Shown here: piece by piece, positions 25,573 through 32,499 of the stretch
Position numbering within the stretch: the stretch's first letter is position 1
Layout of the letters: every line of letters begins with the position of its first letter
Assembly: GCA_027621505.1 (NCBI GenBank)
Contig: JAQCBK010000013.1
Span: 1 to 40,171, forward strand
Direction: 5' to 3'
Length of the DNA: 40,171 nucleotides
DNA from: Bacteroidota bacterium
GTDB taxonomy: Bacteria; Bacteroidota; Bacteroidia; Flavobacteriales; Flavobacteriaceae
The notes under the pieces: generated by a model
Databases searched by the model: none
Told to the model about the DNA's origin: nothing
Seen by the model: only the letters and a program-made list of their open reading frames with translations
Position numbers and translations under genes: made by a program

Positions 25573-25994
25573 AAAACTGGTTTAGAATTTGCGTTTATAT
25601 ATGACTGTAAGATTAAGGTTGCACTGATTTCATCAATCAGGCCTTTGTCTTTTCTTTTTTTTTTCTTTGCTCCTATATCAATCAAACTATTAAGAGCCAT
25701 TTTGGAGGTAAAACGCTCGTCCTGTCGGCTTATCATTGTCCTAGGAAAAGCCTTTTTTAAGCGATCAATAAAATCTAGGATTTCATGCTCCACCTCAGAT
25801 GGGTTACCATCTCTCTGTTTGGGTTGCCCCACTACAAATTTCTCAATAGCGGTTTCCTTGTGATAATTTTTCAAGAAGGAAATGATCGAAGGAGTATCAA
25901 CAGTGATTAAACCACTGGCAATGATGTGACCAGGATCGGTATGGGCCAATCCTGTTCTTTTTTTTCCGAAATCAATTCCAATCAAAACCCCCAT
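25569..25994 (-). CDS. ruvX: Putative pre-16S rRNA nuclease / Holliday junction resolvase-like YqgF
   Basis: The RNase H-fold YqgF/RuvX family matures the 16S rRNA 5' end and has been linked to Holliday junction cleavage. The 141-aa form starting at ATG 25994 opens with GVLIGIDFGKKRTGLA, where the first catalytic aspartate lies, followed by VVGQPKQRDGNPS, RQDERFTSKMA and a late EISATLILQSYI. An in-frame upstream ATG at 26027 would add 11 residues that span a TATATTTG promoter element, so I chose 25994. It heads the def-DUF5606-mazG operon and is divergent from dapD. Confidence 0.92.
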   Translation of the reverse strand: MGVLIGIDFGKKRTGLAHTDPGHIIASGLITVDTPSIISFLKNYHKETAIEKFVVGQPKQRDGNPSEVEHEILDFIDRLKKAFPRTMISRQDERFTSKMALNSLIDIGAKKKKRKDKGLIDEISATLILQSYINANSKPVL

Positions 25995-26002
25995 TGTATT
26001 TA

Positions 26003-26010
26003 CAAATATA
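26003..26010 (-). promoter_or_regulatory. Promoter -7 element (TATATTTG) for ruvX-def-DUF5606-mazG
   Basis: The minus strand reads TATATTTG, a full consensus match, ending 8 nt before the ATG at 25994. The element lies inside the longer reading frame that begins at 26027, which argues against that start. Confidence 0.6.
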
Positions 26011-26055
26011 CTTTTTTGAACAAACAATAATGGCGATAAAAACTACTGAATTGAG

Positions 26056-26063
26056 TATTTTTG
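26056..26063 (+). promoter_or_regulatory. Promoter -7 element (TATTTTTG) for dapD
   Basis: TATTTTTG is a full TAnnTTTG match, 12 nt before ATG 26076. An in-frame TTG at 26061 lies within the element and cannot be in the mRNA if this promoter is used. Confidence 0.55.
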
Positions 26064-26075
26064 AAAAAAAACAAT

Positions 26076-26882
26076 ATGCAAAGCATCATAGAATCCGCAT
26101 GGGAGGATCGATCACTACTTGAAAATATTGAAACACAGGAAGCCATTAGAGCTGTCATTAATCAATTGGATACTGGAGCCATTAGGGTTGCCAGTCCTAG
26201 TGATGACGGTTGGCAGGTAAATGAGTGGGTCAAAAAGGCAGTAGTTCTCTATTTCCCTATCCAAAAGATGGAAACCTTGGAGGCAGGTCCCATGGAGTTC
26301 CATGATAAAATGCCCTTAAAAAGAGGCTATAAAGAAAAAGGTATTCGAGTGGTTCCTCATGCTATCGCCCGACACGGCGCCTATATTTCCAGTGGGGTAA
26401 TCATGATGCCCAGTTACATTAACATTGGTGCATATGTGGATGCGGGTACCATGGTTGATACTTGGGCCACAGTGGGCAGTTGTGCTCAGATCGGGAAAAA
26501 TGTTCACCTTAGCGGTGGCGTTGGCATTGGAGGTGTTTTGGAACCTTTACAAGCAGCTCCGGTTATTGTTGAAGACAATGCCTTTATTGGATCTAGATGT
26601 ATCGTCGTAGAAGGAGCACGAATTGGTAAAGAAGCTGTACTGGGTGCCAATGTGGTCATCACTGCCTCAACCAAAGTTATCGATGTATCAGGCCCCAGTC
26701 CTGTGGAATACAGAGGAGAAGTCCCTCAAAGATCAGTCGTCATCCCAGGGAGTTATACCAAATCTTTTCCTTCAGGGGACTATCAAGTCCCTTGCGCCCT
26801 CATTATTGGAAAAAGAAAAGAAAGTACTGACAAGAAAACATCCCTCAACGATGCGCTTAGAGAACACAATGTAGCGGTATAG
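26076..26882 (+). CDS. dapD: 2,3,4,5-tetrahydropyridine-2,6-dicarboxylate N-succinyltransferase
   Basis: DapD succinylates tetrahydrodipicolinate in the succinylase route to meso-diaminopimelate and lysine. From ATG 26076 it has 268 aa: an N-terminal helical domain (MQSIIESAWEDRSLLE), then a left-handed beta-helix of hexapeptide repeats from about residue 100 (YINIGAYVDAGTMVDTWATVG, IGKNVHLSGGVGIGGVLEPL), ending in the C-terminal segment RGEVPQRSVVIPGS. lysA at the far end of the window completes the pathway's last step. The gene leads a plus-strand series with a 13-nt gap to the glycosyltransferase. Confidence 0.96.
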   Translation: MQSIIESAWEDRSLLENIETQEAIRAVINQLDTGAIRVASPSDDGWQVNEWVKKAVVLYFPIQKMETLEAGPMEFHDKMPLKRGYKEKGIRVVPHAIARHGAYISSGVIMMPSYINIGAYVDAGTMVDTWATVGSCAQIGKNVHLSGGVGIGGVLEPLQAAPVIVEDNAFIGSRCIVVEGARIGKEAVLGANVVITASTKVIDVSGPSPVEYRGEVPQRSVVIPGSYTKSFPSGDYQVPCALIIGKRKESTDKKTSLNDALREHNVAV

Positions 26883-26895
26883 GACTCTCCAAATA

Positions 26896-27804
26896 ATGAC
26901 CGATCTAAGTATTGTTATTGTCAACTATCGCTCATGGTCGAAACTCGATAAGTGTTTACAGAGCTTGGAACAGCAAACCAAAGGTGCTGATCAAGTCATC
27001 GTGGTGGACAATCGTTCCGATGATGGCCAAATGGAAATCTTTGAAGACAAATTTACTTGGGTCAACTGGATTAAAAACGAGAGCAATGCAGGTTTTGCAG
27101 CTGGCTGCAACTTGGGTGCGCGTAATGCATCATCCAATTGGATTTTATTTCTCAATCCCGATACCCAACTCCCCAAAGACTGTTTGGAGACTTTGATCCC
27201 CTATTGCGATCGTCATCCAGATTTTCACTTGGTCACCATCAAGCAATTGAGTGAAAATGGAAAGAATACACACCCCTACGGTATTTTTCCAACCCCTTGG
27301 AACAGTGCTGGACCGATTCGATCGCTGGAGCGTCTGCTTTTCCATCCCGATCAAACCAAAAAAGCCATGGCGACCAATCCCATTTGCTTTCCTGATTGGA
27401 TCTCGGGATCCTTCGTGCTGATCCGAAAAAAACACTTTGACCTTTTGGAGGGATGGGATGAAAGATTTTGGATGTACTGTGAGGATATCGATTTGTCCAA
27501 AAGAGCTGCTTCAAAAAGTTTAAACAGGGTCTTACTCAATAATTGGGAATGCCTGCATACCCATGGGGGTGCCTCCAGAGTTAACAGAGAAACCAAAATC
27601 AAGACCAAAGCAGAAGTCATCAAATCCACCCATTATTATATCGAAAAACACTTTGATAAAAAAAATAAAAAATGGGCGCATCAATGGTTAAAATTCCACA
27701 AAATGACCGAATTGTATTTCCTTAGTTTTTTTGACACTTCAAAACAAGAATTATTAACCATAATCGTTGCTTTTTGGCGGGAGTTGTTTTCTGAACAGGT
27801 TTAA
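26896..27804 (+). CDS. Family 2 glycosyltransferase
   Basis: A 302-aa GT-A fold enzyme. LSIVIVNYRSWSKLDKCLQSL at the N-terminus and VIVVDNRSDDGQ near residue 35 form the nucleotide-sugar site; WILFLNPDTQLP near 78-89 holds the metal-binding NPD motif, and MYCEDIDLSKRA near 193 is the ED-type acceptor/catalytic motif. It resembles rhamnosyltransferase-like enzymes of surface polysaccharide synthesis. Donor and acceptor cannot be read from sequence. There is no wider polysaccharide cluster here; neighbours are dapD and tsaC. Confidence 0.9.
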   Translation: MTDLSIVIVNYRSWSKLDKCLQSLEQQTKGADQVIVVDNRSDDGQMEIFEDKFTWVNWIKNESNAGFAAGCNLGARNASSNWILFLNPDTQLPKDCLETLIPYCDRHPDFHLVTIKQLSENGKNTHPYGIFPTPWNSAGPIRSLERLLFHPDQTKKAMATNPICFPDWISGSFVLIRKKHFDLLEGWDERFWMYCEDIDLSKRAASKSLNRVLLNNWECLHTHGGASRVNRETKIKTKAEVIKSTHYYIEKHFDKKNKKWAHQWLKFHKMTELYFLSFFDTSKQELLTIIVAFWRELFSEQV

Positions 27805-27806
27805 TG

Positions 27807-27837
27807 TTGATCAAGCAGGGAGAAAGCCGTATTTTTG
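27807..27837 (+). promoter_or_regulatory. Promoter for tsaC
   Basis: TTG at 27807-27809 and TATTTTTG at 27830-27837 are 20 bp apart, a good Bacteroidota promoter. It ends 8 nt before ATG 27846, favouring that start over the upstream in-frame ATG at 27804. Confidence 0.55.
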
Positions 27838-27845
27838 TATCATCA

Positions 27846-28391
27846 ATGGAAAAAATCATCAAAATGCTTGAAGCTGGTCGCTTGCTACTTGCGCCTACAG
27901 ACACCATTTGGGGAATTCTCTGTGATGCGACCAATCCCCAAGCTGTTGAGCAAGTGTATGCATTAAAAAAAAGACCGGACAGCAAGGCCATGGTGTGTAT
28001 GGTTTCTGATATCGAAATGCTCAAAAAACACCTTGATGATTTGCCCCGAAAACTTGATCAATACATTAACGACCACAGACCGACCACTGTCATCTACAAC
28101 CATCCCAAAGGCATCGCAAACAATGCAATTGCCCAAGAAAACACCGTTGCCATTAGAATTGTGAATCATCACTTCTGCACCCCATTGATCCAAGCGTTTG
28201 GAAAACCATTGATCTCCACTTCAGCCAACATTAGTGGTGCTCCCCACCCCCAAAAGTTCTCCGATATCGATATTGAAATTCTTAATGGTGTGGATCATAT
28301 CGTTGCGATGGATCAAGAAAAAACCAACGGTCAACCGTCTCGAATCATCAAAATTGAACCCACAGGAGAAATAACCATTCTCAGAGATTGA
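27846..28391 (+). CDS. tsaC: Threonylcarbamoyl-AMP synthase (Sua5/YrdC/TsaC family)
   Basis: The enzyme makes threonylcarbamoyl-AMP for the t6A37 modification of ANN-decoding tRNAs. The 181-aa YrdC domain has LLLAPTDTIWGILCDATN, YALKKRPDSKAMVCMV with the substrate-binding KRP, and PLISTSANISGAPHP near the C-terminus; no Sua5 C-terminal domain follows. I start it at ATG 27846 because a promoter lies between 27807 and 27837 and the family's N-terminus begins shortly before LLLAPTDT. The longer frame from 27804 overlaps the glycosyltransferase stop by one base and remains possible. Confidence 0.93.
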   Translation: MEKIIKMLEAGRLLLAPTDTIWGILCDATNPQAVEQVYALKKRPDSKAMVCMVSDIEMLKKHLDDLPRKLDQYINDHRPTTVIYNHPKGIANNAIAQENTVAIRIVNHHFCTPLIQAFGKPLISTSANISGAPHPQKFSDIDIEILNGVDHIVAMDQEKTNGQPSRIIKIEPTGEITILRD

Positions 28392-28393
28392 AC

Positions 28394-29824
28394 ATGCTGA
28401 ATCAAAACTTCCATACCCTACTAAAACAAGATGTTTTTAAAAGCCTTACCCAATGTGCGGAGGCACTGAAAGTAGAAAGTTATTTGGTAGGTGGTTTTGT
28501 TCGTGATCATCTTTTGGGAAGAGGAAAAGCAAAAGACATAGATGTGGTAGCGGTAGGATCGGGTATCGATCTCGCCAAGGCCGTTCAAAAGAAACTACCC
28601 CATGCCCAAAAAATTCAAATATTTAAATCCTACGGAACGGCAATGGTCCGCTGGGGGGACATTAGTCTTGAATTTGTTGGGGCAAGAAAAGAATCTTACT
28701 CCAAAGAAAGTCGAAACCCCAAGGTCACTGAAGGTACTTTGGAAGATGATCAAAACCGAAGAGATTTTACCATCAATGCCATGGCGGTCAGTTTGAATTC
28801 ACAAAATACGGGAACCCTGATCGATCCTTTCAATGGTTTAGAGGATTTGGAGCAGGGCATCATCAGAACTCCATTGGAACCAGGCATTACCTATTCCGAT
28901 GATCCTTTGCGCATGTTGCGTGCCATTCGATTTGCTACCCAGCTGAATTTTAAAATTGACCCCCCATCGCTTCAAGCCATCCGAGATCACGCCCATCGCA
29001 TTGCCATCATATCGAATGAGCGCATTGTTGAAGAGCTGCATAAAATCATGAGCACCCCCAAACCGTCCATCGGATTTTTATTGTTGGAACAAAATGGATT
29101 GTTGGAACGCATCCTTCCCGAACTGATCCAACTTAAAGGGATAGAGGAAGTCGAGGGCCAACGACATAAAGACAATTTTTACCACACCCTTGAAGTGGTG
29201 GACAACATTTGTGAGCATACCGAAAATTTATGGTTGCGCTGGGCGGCTCTTTTACACGATATTGGTAAGGCACCAACCAAAAAATTTCATCCCAAAATCG
29301 GTTGGACTTTCCACGGTCACGAATTTGTAGGGTCCAAGATGGTTTACAAGCTATTCAAACGGCTGAAAATGCCCCTGAACGAAAAAATGAAATACGTTCA
29401 AAAGCTAGTGTTTATGAGCTCCAGACCGATCGTCATTTCCGAGGAGATCGTCACCGACTCCGCCGTCCGGCGCTTGGTTTTTGATGCCGGGGAAATTTTA
29501 GAGGACTTGATCACCCTATGTGAGGCGGACATTACCACAAAAAACCCTACTCGGTACAAACGCTATAACAACAATTTTAAGCTGGTAAGACAAAAAATTA
29601 AGGAGGTTGAAGAACGGGATCGCGTCCGAAATTTCCAACCCCCTGTTACGGGAGAAATGATCATGGAGCATTTTCGTTTAAAACCCTGTAAGGAAATTGG
29701 CATCATCAAAGAGGCCATTAAAGAAGCCATCTTGGAGGGGGAGATCCCCAACGAATACGATGCTGCCTTTGCGTTGATGCTTAAAAAAGGAAGCGAAATG
29801 GGACTGGAAACACATGGAAAATAA
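28394..29824 (+). CDS. cca: CCA tRNA nucleotidyltransferase with HD domain
   Basis: The enzyme adds or repairs the 3' CCA of tRNAs. From ATG 28394 it has 476 aa: a class II nucleotidyltransferase head with YLVGGFVRDHLLG and KDIDVVAVG (metal aspartates) near residues 31-58, the RRDFTINAMAVS motif near 128, a neck with DPLRMLRAIRFATQL, and an HD phosphohydrolase domain with LLHDIGKAPTKKF and HGHEFVGSKM near 290-325. Because the A- and CC-adding activities can be split between paralogues, A-adding only is a possibility. A TTG six bases upstream was rejected. It overlaps ctaA by 11 nt. Confidence 0.94.
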   Translation: MLNQNFHTLLKQDVFKSLTQCAEALKVESYLVGGFVRDHLLGRGKAKDIDVVAVGSGIDLAKAVQKKLPHAQKIQIFKSYGTAMVRWGDISLEFVGARKESYSKESRNPKVTEGTLEDDQNRRDFTINAMAVSLNSQNTGTLIDPFNGLEDLEQGIIRTPLEPGITYSDDPLRMLRAIRFATQLNFKIDPPSLQAIRDHAHRIAIISNERIVEELHKIMSTPKPSIGFLLLEQNGLLERILPELIQLKGIEEVEGQRHKDNFYHTLEVVDNICEHTENLWLRWAALLHDIGKAPTKKFHPKIGWTFHGHEFVGSKMVYKLFKRLKMPLNEKMKYVQKLVFMSSRPIVISEEIVTDSAVRRLVFDAGEILEDLITLCEADITTKNPTRYKRYNNNFKLVRQKIKEVEERDRVRNFQPPVTGEMIMEHFRLKPCKEIGIIKEAIKEAILEGEIPNEYDAAFALMLKKGSEMGLETHGK

Positions 29825-30833
29825 ATTCAGCGTATCCGTTAAAGCAAGCTTGATCCTCGTCTATTTGGTCATTGCTGCGGGAGCCATTGTCCGGATGACT
29901 GGAAGTGGAATGGGCTGCCCTGATTGGCCCAAATGTTTTGGCTATTGGATTCCTCCTACGGAAAGAGCACAACTGGATTGGAAAGCCGATCATGAGTACC
30001 GCAAGGGACAAGTCATTATTTTGAATGAAGAGCTCAGAGTAGCCAACAGTGACTTTAAGTCTTCTACTGCATTTAAGGAGGAACATTGGGACTTCTATAC
30101 CCAGCACGACTACGCCCTATTCAATGCCTATCACACTTGGATAGAATATCTGAATCGTTTGTTGGGGGCACTGGCCGGATTGGCAGTTTTGGTCATGACA
30201 GTCCTTTCCTTTTGGTTGTCGAAAAAAAACACCACCTACCCCATCGTTTCCTTTTTGATACTTTTGGGAATGGGATTTCAAGCCTGGTTGGGAAAAACCG
30301 TGGTCGATTCCAATTTGGCGCCCTATCGTATCAGTCTGCACATGGGCATGGCCCTACTGATTGTTTTGGGCTTAATCTTTTTACGCCATACCGCACAAAG
30401 AAATACTTTTTCAATCCCTACCCCTCCATTCATGAAAGTCGTGGCTGCATTGGCTGTATTGCTCACCATTTTTCAAATTGGGCTGGGTACCCAAGTTCGG
30501 CAATTTGTTGACCTGCAGATGAACGAACCTGCCGGTGAGTGGCTCGATCCCGCGCCCCTAAAATTTTATGTTCACCGGAGTCTTTCCCTTTTGGTCTTGG
30601 CCGTACACTTGATCCTCTTTTGGATGTTGCGAAAAATCAAAAGCAACCTTAGGATCTTCAACCAAATCATAGGTTTGATCGGATTGGAAATATTTACTGG
30701 TATTCTCATGTTTTATATGGACTTTCCATTCAGTTCCCAACCTTTACATCTAATCCTTGCAGCCCTCTTGTTCGGGGCGCAATCTTATTTTATATTGCAA
30801 CTACTATCAAAAAGACAAACCTATGATCTATAG
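29814..30833 (+). CDS. ctaA: Heme A synthase, COX15/CtaA family
   Basis: CtaA oxidises heme O to heme A for aa3-type cytochrome oxidase, in the inner membrane. The 339-aa protein has about eight transmembrane helices. Helix 1 is followed by VRMTGSGMGCPDWPKCFG with a cysteine pair at C35 and C41, a form common in this phylum, and heme-ligand histidines appear in HTWIEYLNRLLG, SLHMGMALL and YVHRSLSLLVLAVHL. It tells that the organism respires oxygen with a heme A oxidase. The start lies within the end of cca (11-nt overlap). Confidence 0.94.
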   Translation: MENKFSVSVKASLILVYLVIAAGAIVRMTGSGMGCPDWPKCFGYWIPPTERAQLDWKADHEYRKGQVIILNEELRVANSDFKSSTAFKEEHWDFYTQHDYALFNAYHTWIEYLNRLLGALAGLAVLVMTVLSFWLSKKNTTYPIVSFLILLGMGFQAWLGKTVVDSNLAPYRISLHMGMALLIVLGLIFLRHTAQRNTFSIPTPPFMKVVAALAVLLTIFQIGLGTQVRQFVDLQMNEPAGEWLDPAPLKFYVHRSLSLLVLAVHLILFWMLRKIKSNLRIFNQIIGLIGLEIFTGILMFYMDFPFSSQPLHLILAALLFGAQSYFILQLLSKRQTYDL

Positions 30834-31326
30834 AATACGAGCCATTTTAGACGCTGAAAGTGACGTGATTCGAGATTTTGAGATCGAAGCCAGCGCCACA
30901 TTAGAGGAATTACATGATGCCGTATCACAATCCTTTGGCTTTGCGGGAAACGAAATGGCTTCTTTCTTTCGCTCCGATGAAAATTGGACGCAGGGCGAGG
31001 AATTACCGTTGGTGGATATGGGGGTAGGTGAAAAACCCCTCAATGAAAAACCCTTGAAGGACGTACTCTCCGAAAATGAAAACCGCCTGATTTATGTTTA
31101 TGATTTTCTCAACCTTTGGACATTTTTTGTTGAACTGATGGAAACCGCCGAAAAAGACCAACTCAAAGGCTATCCCAGTTTGATTTTTTCTCATGGGGAG
31201 GTTCCAGAAACACCTCCTGAAAAAGATTTTATCTCCGACGACGACGACCATGACTTTTTGGAAGAGGAAGACTTCGGCGATGATGAATACGATGGGGATG
31301 AATATGATGGGGATGAATTCTACTAG
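30823..31326 (+). CDS. Plasmid pRiA4b ORF-3-like family protein with acidic tail
   Basis: From ATG 30823 the 167-aa product begins MIYRIRAILDAESDVIRDFEIEASATLEELHDAVSQSFG (first half described), matching the small beta/alpha domain of the pRiA4b ORF-3-like family, also found as a passenger of IS1096-type elements. No transposase is near, so it is a resident chromosomal gene. Residues after about 137 are almost all D, E, Y and G, ending with a DEYDG repeat. It overlaps ctaA by 11 nt and the convergent 353-aa gene by 4 nt. Function unknown. Confidence 0.83.
   Translation: MIYRIRAILDAESDVIRDFEIEASATLEELHDAVSQSFGFAGNEMASFFRSDENWTQGEELPLVDMGVGEKPLNEKPLKDVLSENENRLIYVYDFLNLWTFFVELMETAEKDQLKGYPSLIFSHGEVPETPPEKDFISDDDDHDFLEEEDFGDDEYDGDEYDGDEFY
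31282..31320 (+). repeat. Short in-frame tandem repeat, 15-nt unit coding for DEYDG
   Basis: Two complete units (31282-31296 and 31297-31311, differing by one base) and a partial third unit to 31320 encode DEYDG, DEYDG and DEF at the acidic C-terminus of the pRiA4b-like protein. The reading frame is kept, so copy-number change would only lengthen or shorten the tail. Confidence 0.8.
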
Positions 31327-32384
31327 AGTAAACCTCCCAAGCTAACATTTTGATAATTGCGTCGCAAATAGTCAAATGCGGCCTGCATTAGTTCTCCCAT
31401 CGACTTACTTTTGGAAAAAGACTCGTCTTTGGTGAAAACAAAAATTTCATTTTTGAGTTTTTCAAGATTTTCTGGGGTGGTGAGTTGATCGTTTTTCATG
31501 ATGTTTACCAAAAGTTGGATTCGGTTACCCGAATTTATCAAGCGCCGAGAAACAATGGAACGTTCTTCGATTTTGTATTGGATGATGGACTCATGGTTTA
31601 ACTTTTCTTTGACGACCTCCATCAGAGGATAATTTTCTTTAAAAAATTGAGGCCTGTATACCGAGAATTTTCCCTCGTAAGACTGTTGGTCGAAATCGAT
31701 AGCCCTGATCCTGAAAATCACTTGATCAAAATCATGAATCGGAATCACCACGTAATTATAGGCGCGCATATCCCCGAGGAGGCGAATCATGCAGCGTTCA
31801 TTGAATTTGACATATTCTTTTGCAATTTGGGCTTTCTCGGAGGGACTGCATAGCTCAAGGGATTCTTTGATAAAAACATCTCCAGGAATCCCAGCAATAT
31901 GCTCTTCGATTAGGGTATTGTGATTGACCAAATAATTGAGGTTGTAGGGCGAAAGGATGTGTTCAAATTCCAAGCCGTATACCCTTGAGGCATCGGTTTT
32001 CTTGACGTAGAAATAGATAAAATTGTCATTTAAGATGTTTCGAATCTTGATGCGAAAGGGTTTCGAATTTCCAAAAGTACAATAATCAATAGCATCTATG
32101 TTCAGGTCGGGTAAGGAGGAAGTATTTCCATCGGAATGCAAAAGGGTATAAATCGTTTTGAGGTGGGCATCGATTTCCGACCGGTCGGAGTCGGAATAGT
32201 AAACCCGCACCCATAGGGTATCGTGATCGTTTTTATCATAAACCGTAACCGAGCCAGAAAAGCGCAGCAAATCTTCATAGCATATCGAAGACTCCATCCA
32301 ACGGTCGTATTTCTTAAGAAATAGCATCAAAGTGTCGGAGATAGGGAAAAAGGGCTTTTTTTGGCTGATCAGTTTTTCCTCCAC
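31323..32384 (-). CDS. Hypothetical protein (353 aa)
   Basis: I do not recognise this protein. It has no signal peptide or membrane helix and mixes beta-rich and helical parts; aromatic and acidic residues are common (for example VRVYYSDSDRSEIDAHL near 57-74 and LLGDMRAYNYVVIPIHDFDQVIFRIRAIDFDQQ, near 203-235, the latter given as its core). Such R-x-x-D-F-D-Q patterning faintly recalls kinase-like folds, but no full motif set is present. The likely start is GTG at 32384, 14 nt after a TATTTTTG promoter element. It overlaps the convergent pRiA4b-like gene by 4 nt and is divergent from uvrB. Confidence 0.75.
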   Translation of the reverse strand: MEEKLISQKKPFFPISDTLMLFLKKYDRWMESSICYEDLLRFSGSVTVYDKNDHDTLWVRVYYSDSDRSEIDAHLKTIYTLLHSDGNTSSLPDLNIDAIDYCTFGNSKPFRIKIRNILNDNFIYFYVKKTDASRVYGLEFEHILSPYNLNYLVNHNTLIEEHIAGIPGDVFIKESLELCSPSEKAQIAKEYVKFNERCMIRLLGDMRAYNYVVIPIHDFDQVIFRIRAIDFDQQSYEGKFSVYRPQFFKENYPLMEVVKEKLNHESIIQYKIEERSIVSRRLINSGNRIQLLVNIMKNDQLTTPENLEKLKNEIFVFTKDESFSKSKSMGELMQAAFDYLRRNYQNVSLGGLL

Positions 32385-32398
32385 ACTAATATTTTTTT

Positions 32399-32431
32399 CA
32401 AAAATACCTCTTTTTATCGATTGCTTTTCAA
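32399..32431 (-). promoter_or_regulatory. Promoter for the 353-aa gene
   Basis: On the minus strand TATTTTTG (32406 to 32399) and TTG (32431 to 32429) are 22 bp apart. The -7 element ends 14 nt before the GTG start at 32384, supporting that unusual start codon. Confidence 0.5.
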
Positions 32432-32464
32432 TCCAGTTGCTTTCACTAAAACATGGACATAATA

Positions 32465-32495
32465 TTGTGCAAGGGCGAGATATACTTTAATTTCG
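32465..32495 (+). promoter_or_regulatory. Probable promoter for uvrB, near-leaderless
   Basis: TTG at 32465-32467 and TAATTTCG at 32488-32495 (one mismatch to TAnnTTTG) are 20 bp apart, and only 4 nt separate the element from the uvrB ATG at 32500. Confidence 0.4.
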
Positions 32496-32499
32496 CAAG

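Noticed and set aside
25995-26027. Extended N-terminus of ruvX from the ATG at 26027
   Set aside because: The extra residues are coded across a full TATATTTG promoter element and do not match the family; ATG 25994 is preferred.
30757-30822. Extended N-terminus of the pRiA4b-like protein within ctaA
   Set aside because: The extension is out-of-frame ctaA coding sequence; the family domain begins at MIYRIRA (30823).
31282-31320. The 15-nt repeat as a sign of a mobile or CRISPR-like element
   Set aside because: It is an in-frame coding repeat for an acidic protein tail with only two and a half units.
30823-31326. pRiA4b-like gene as evidence of recent plasmid or IS transfer
   Set aside because: Its base composition and tight overlap with ctaA look like the neighbours, and no transposase or terminal repeats are present.
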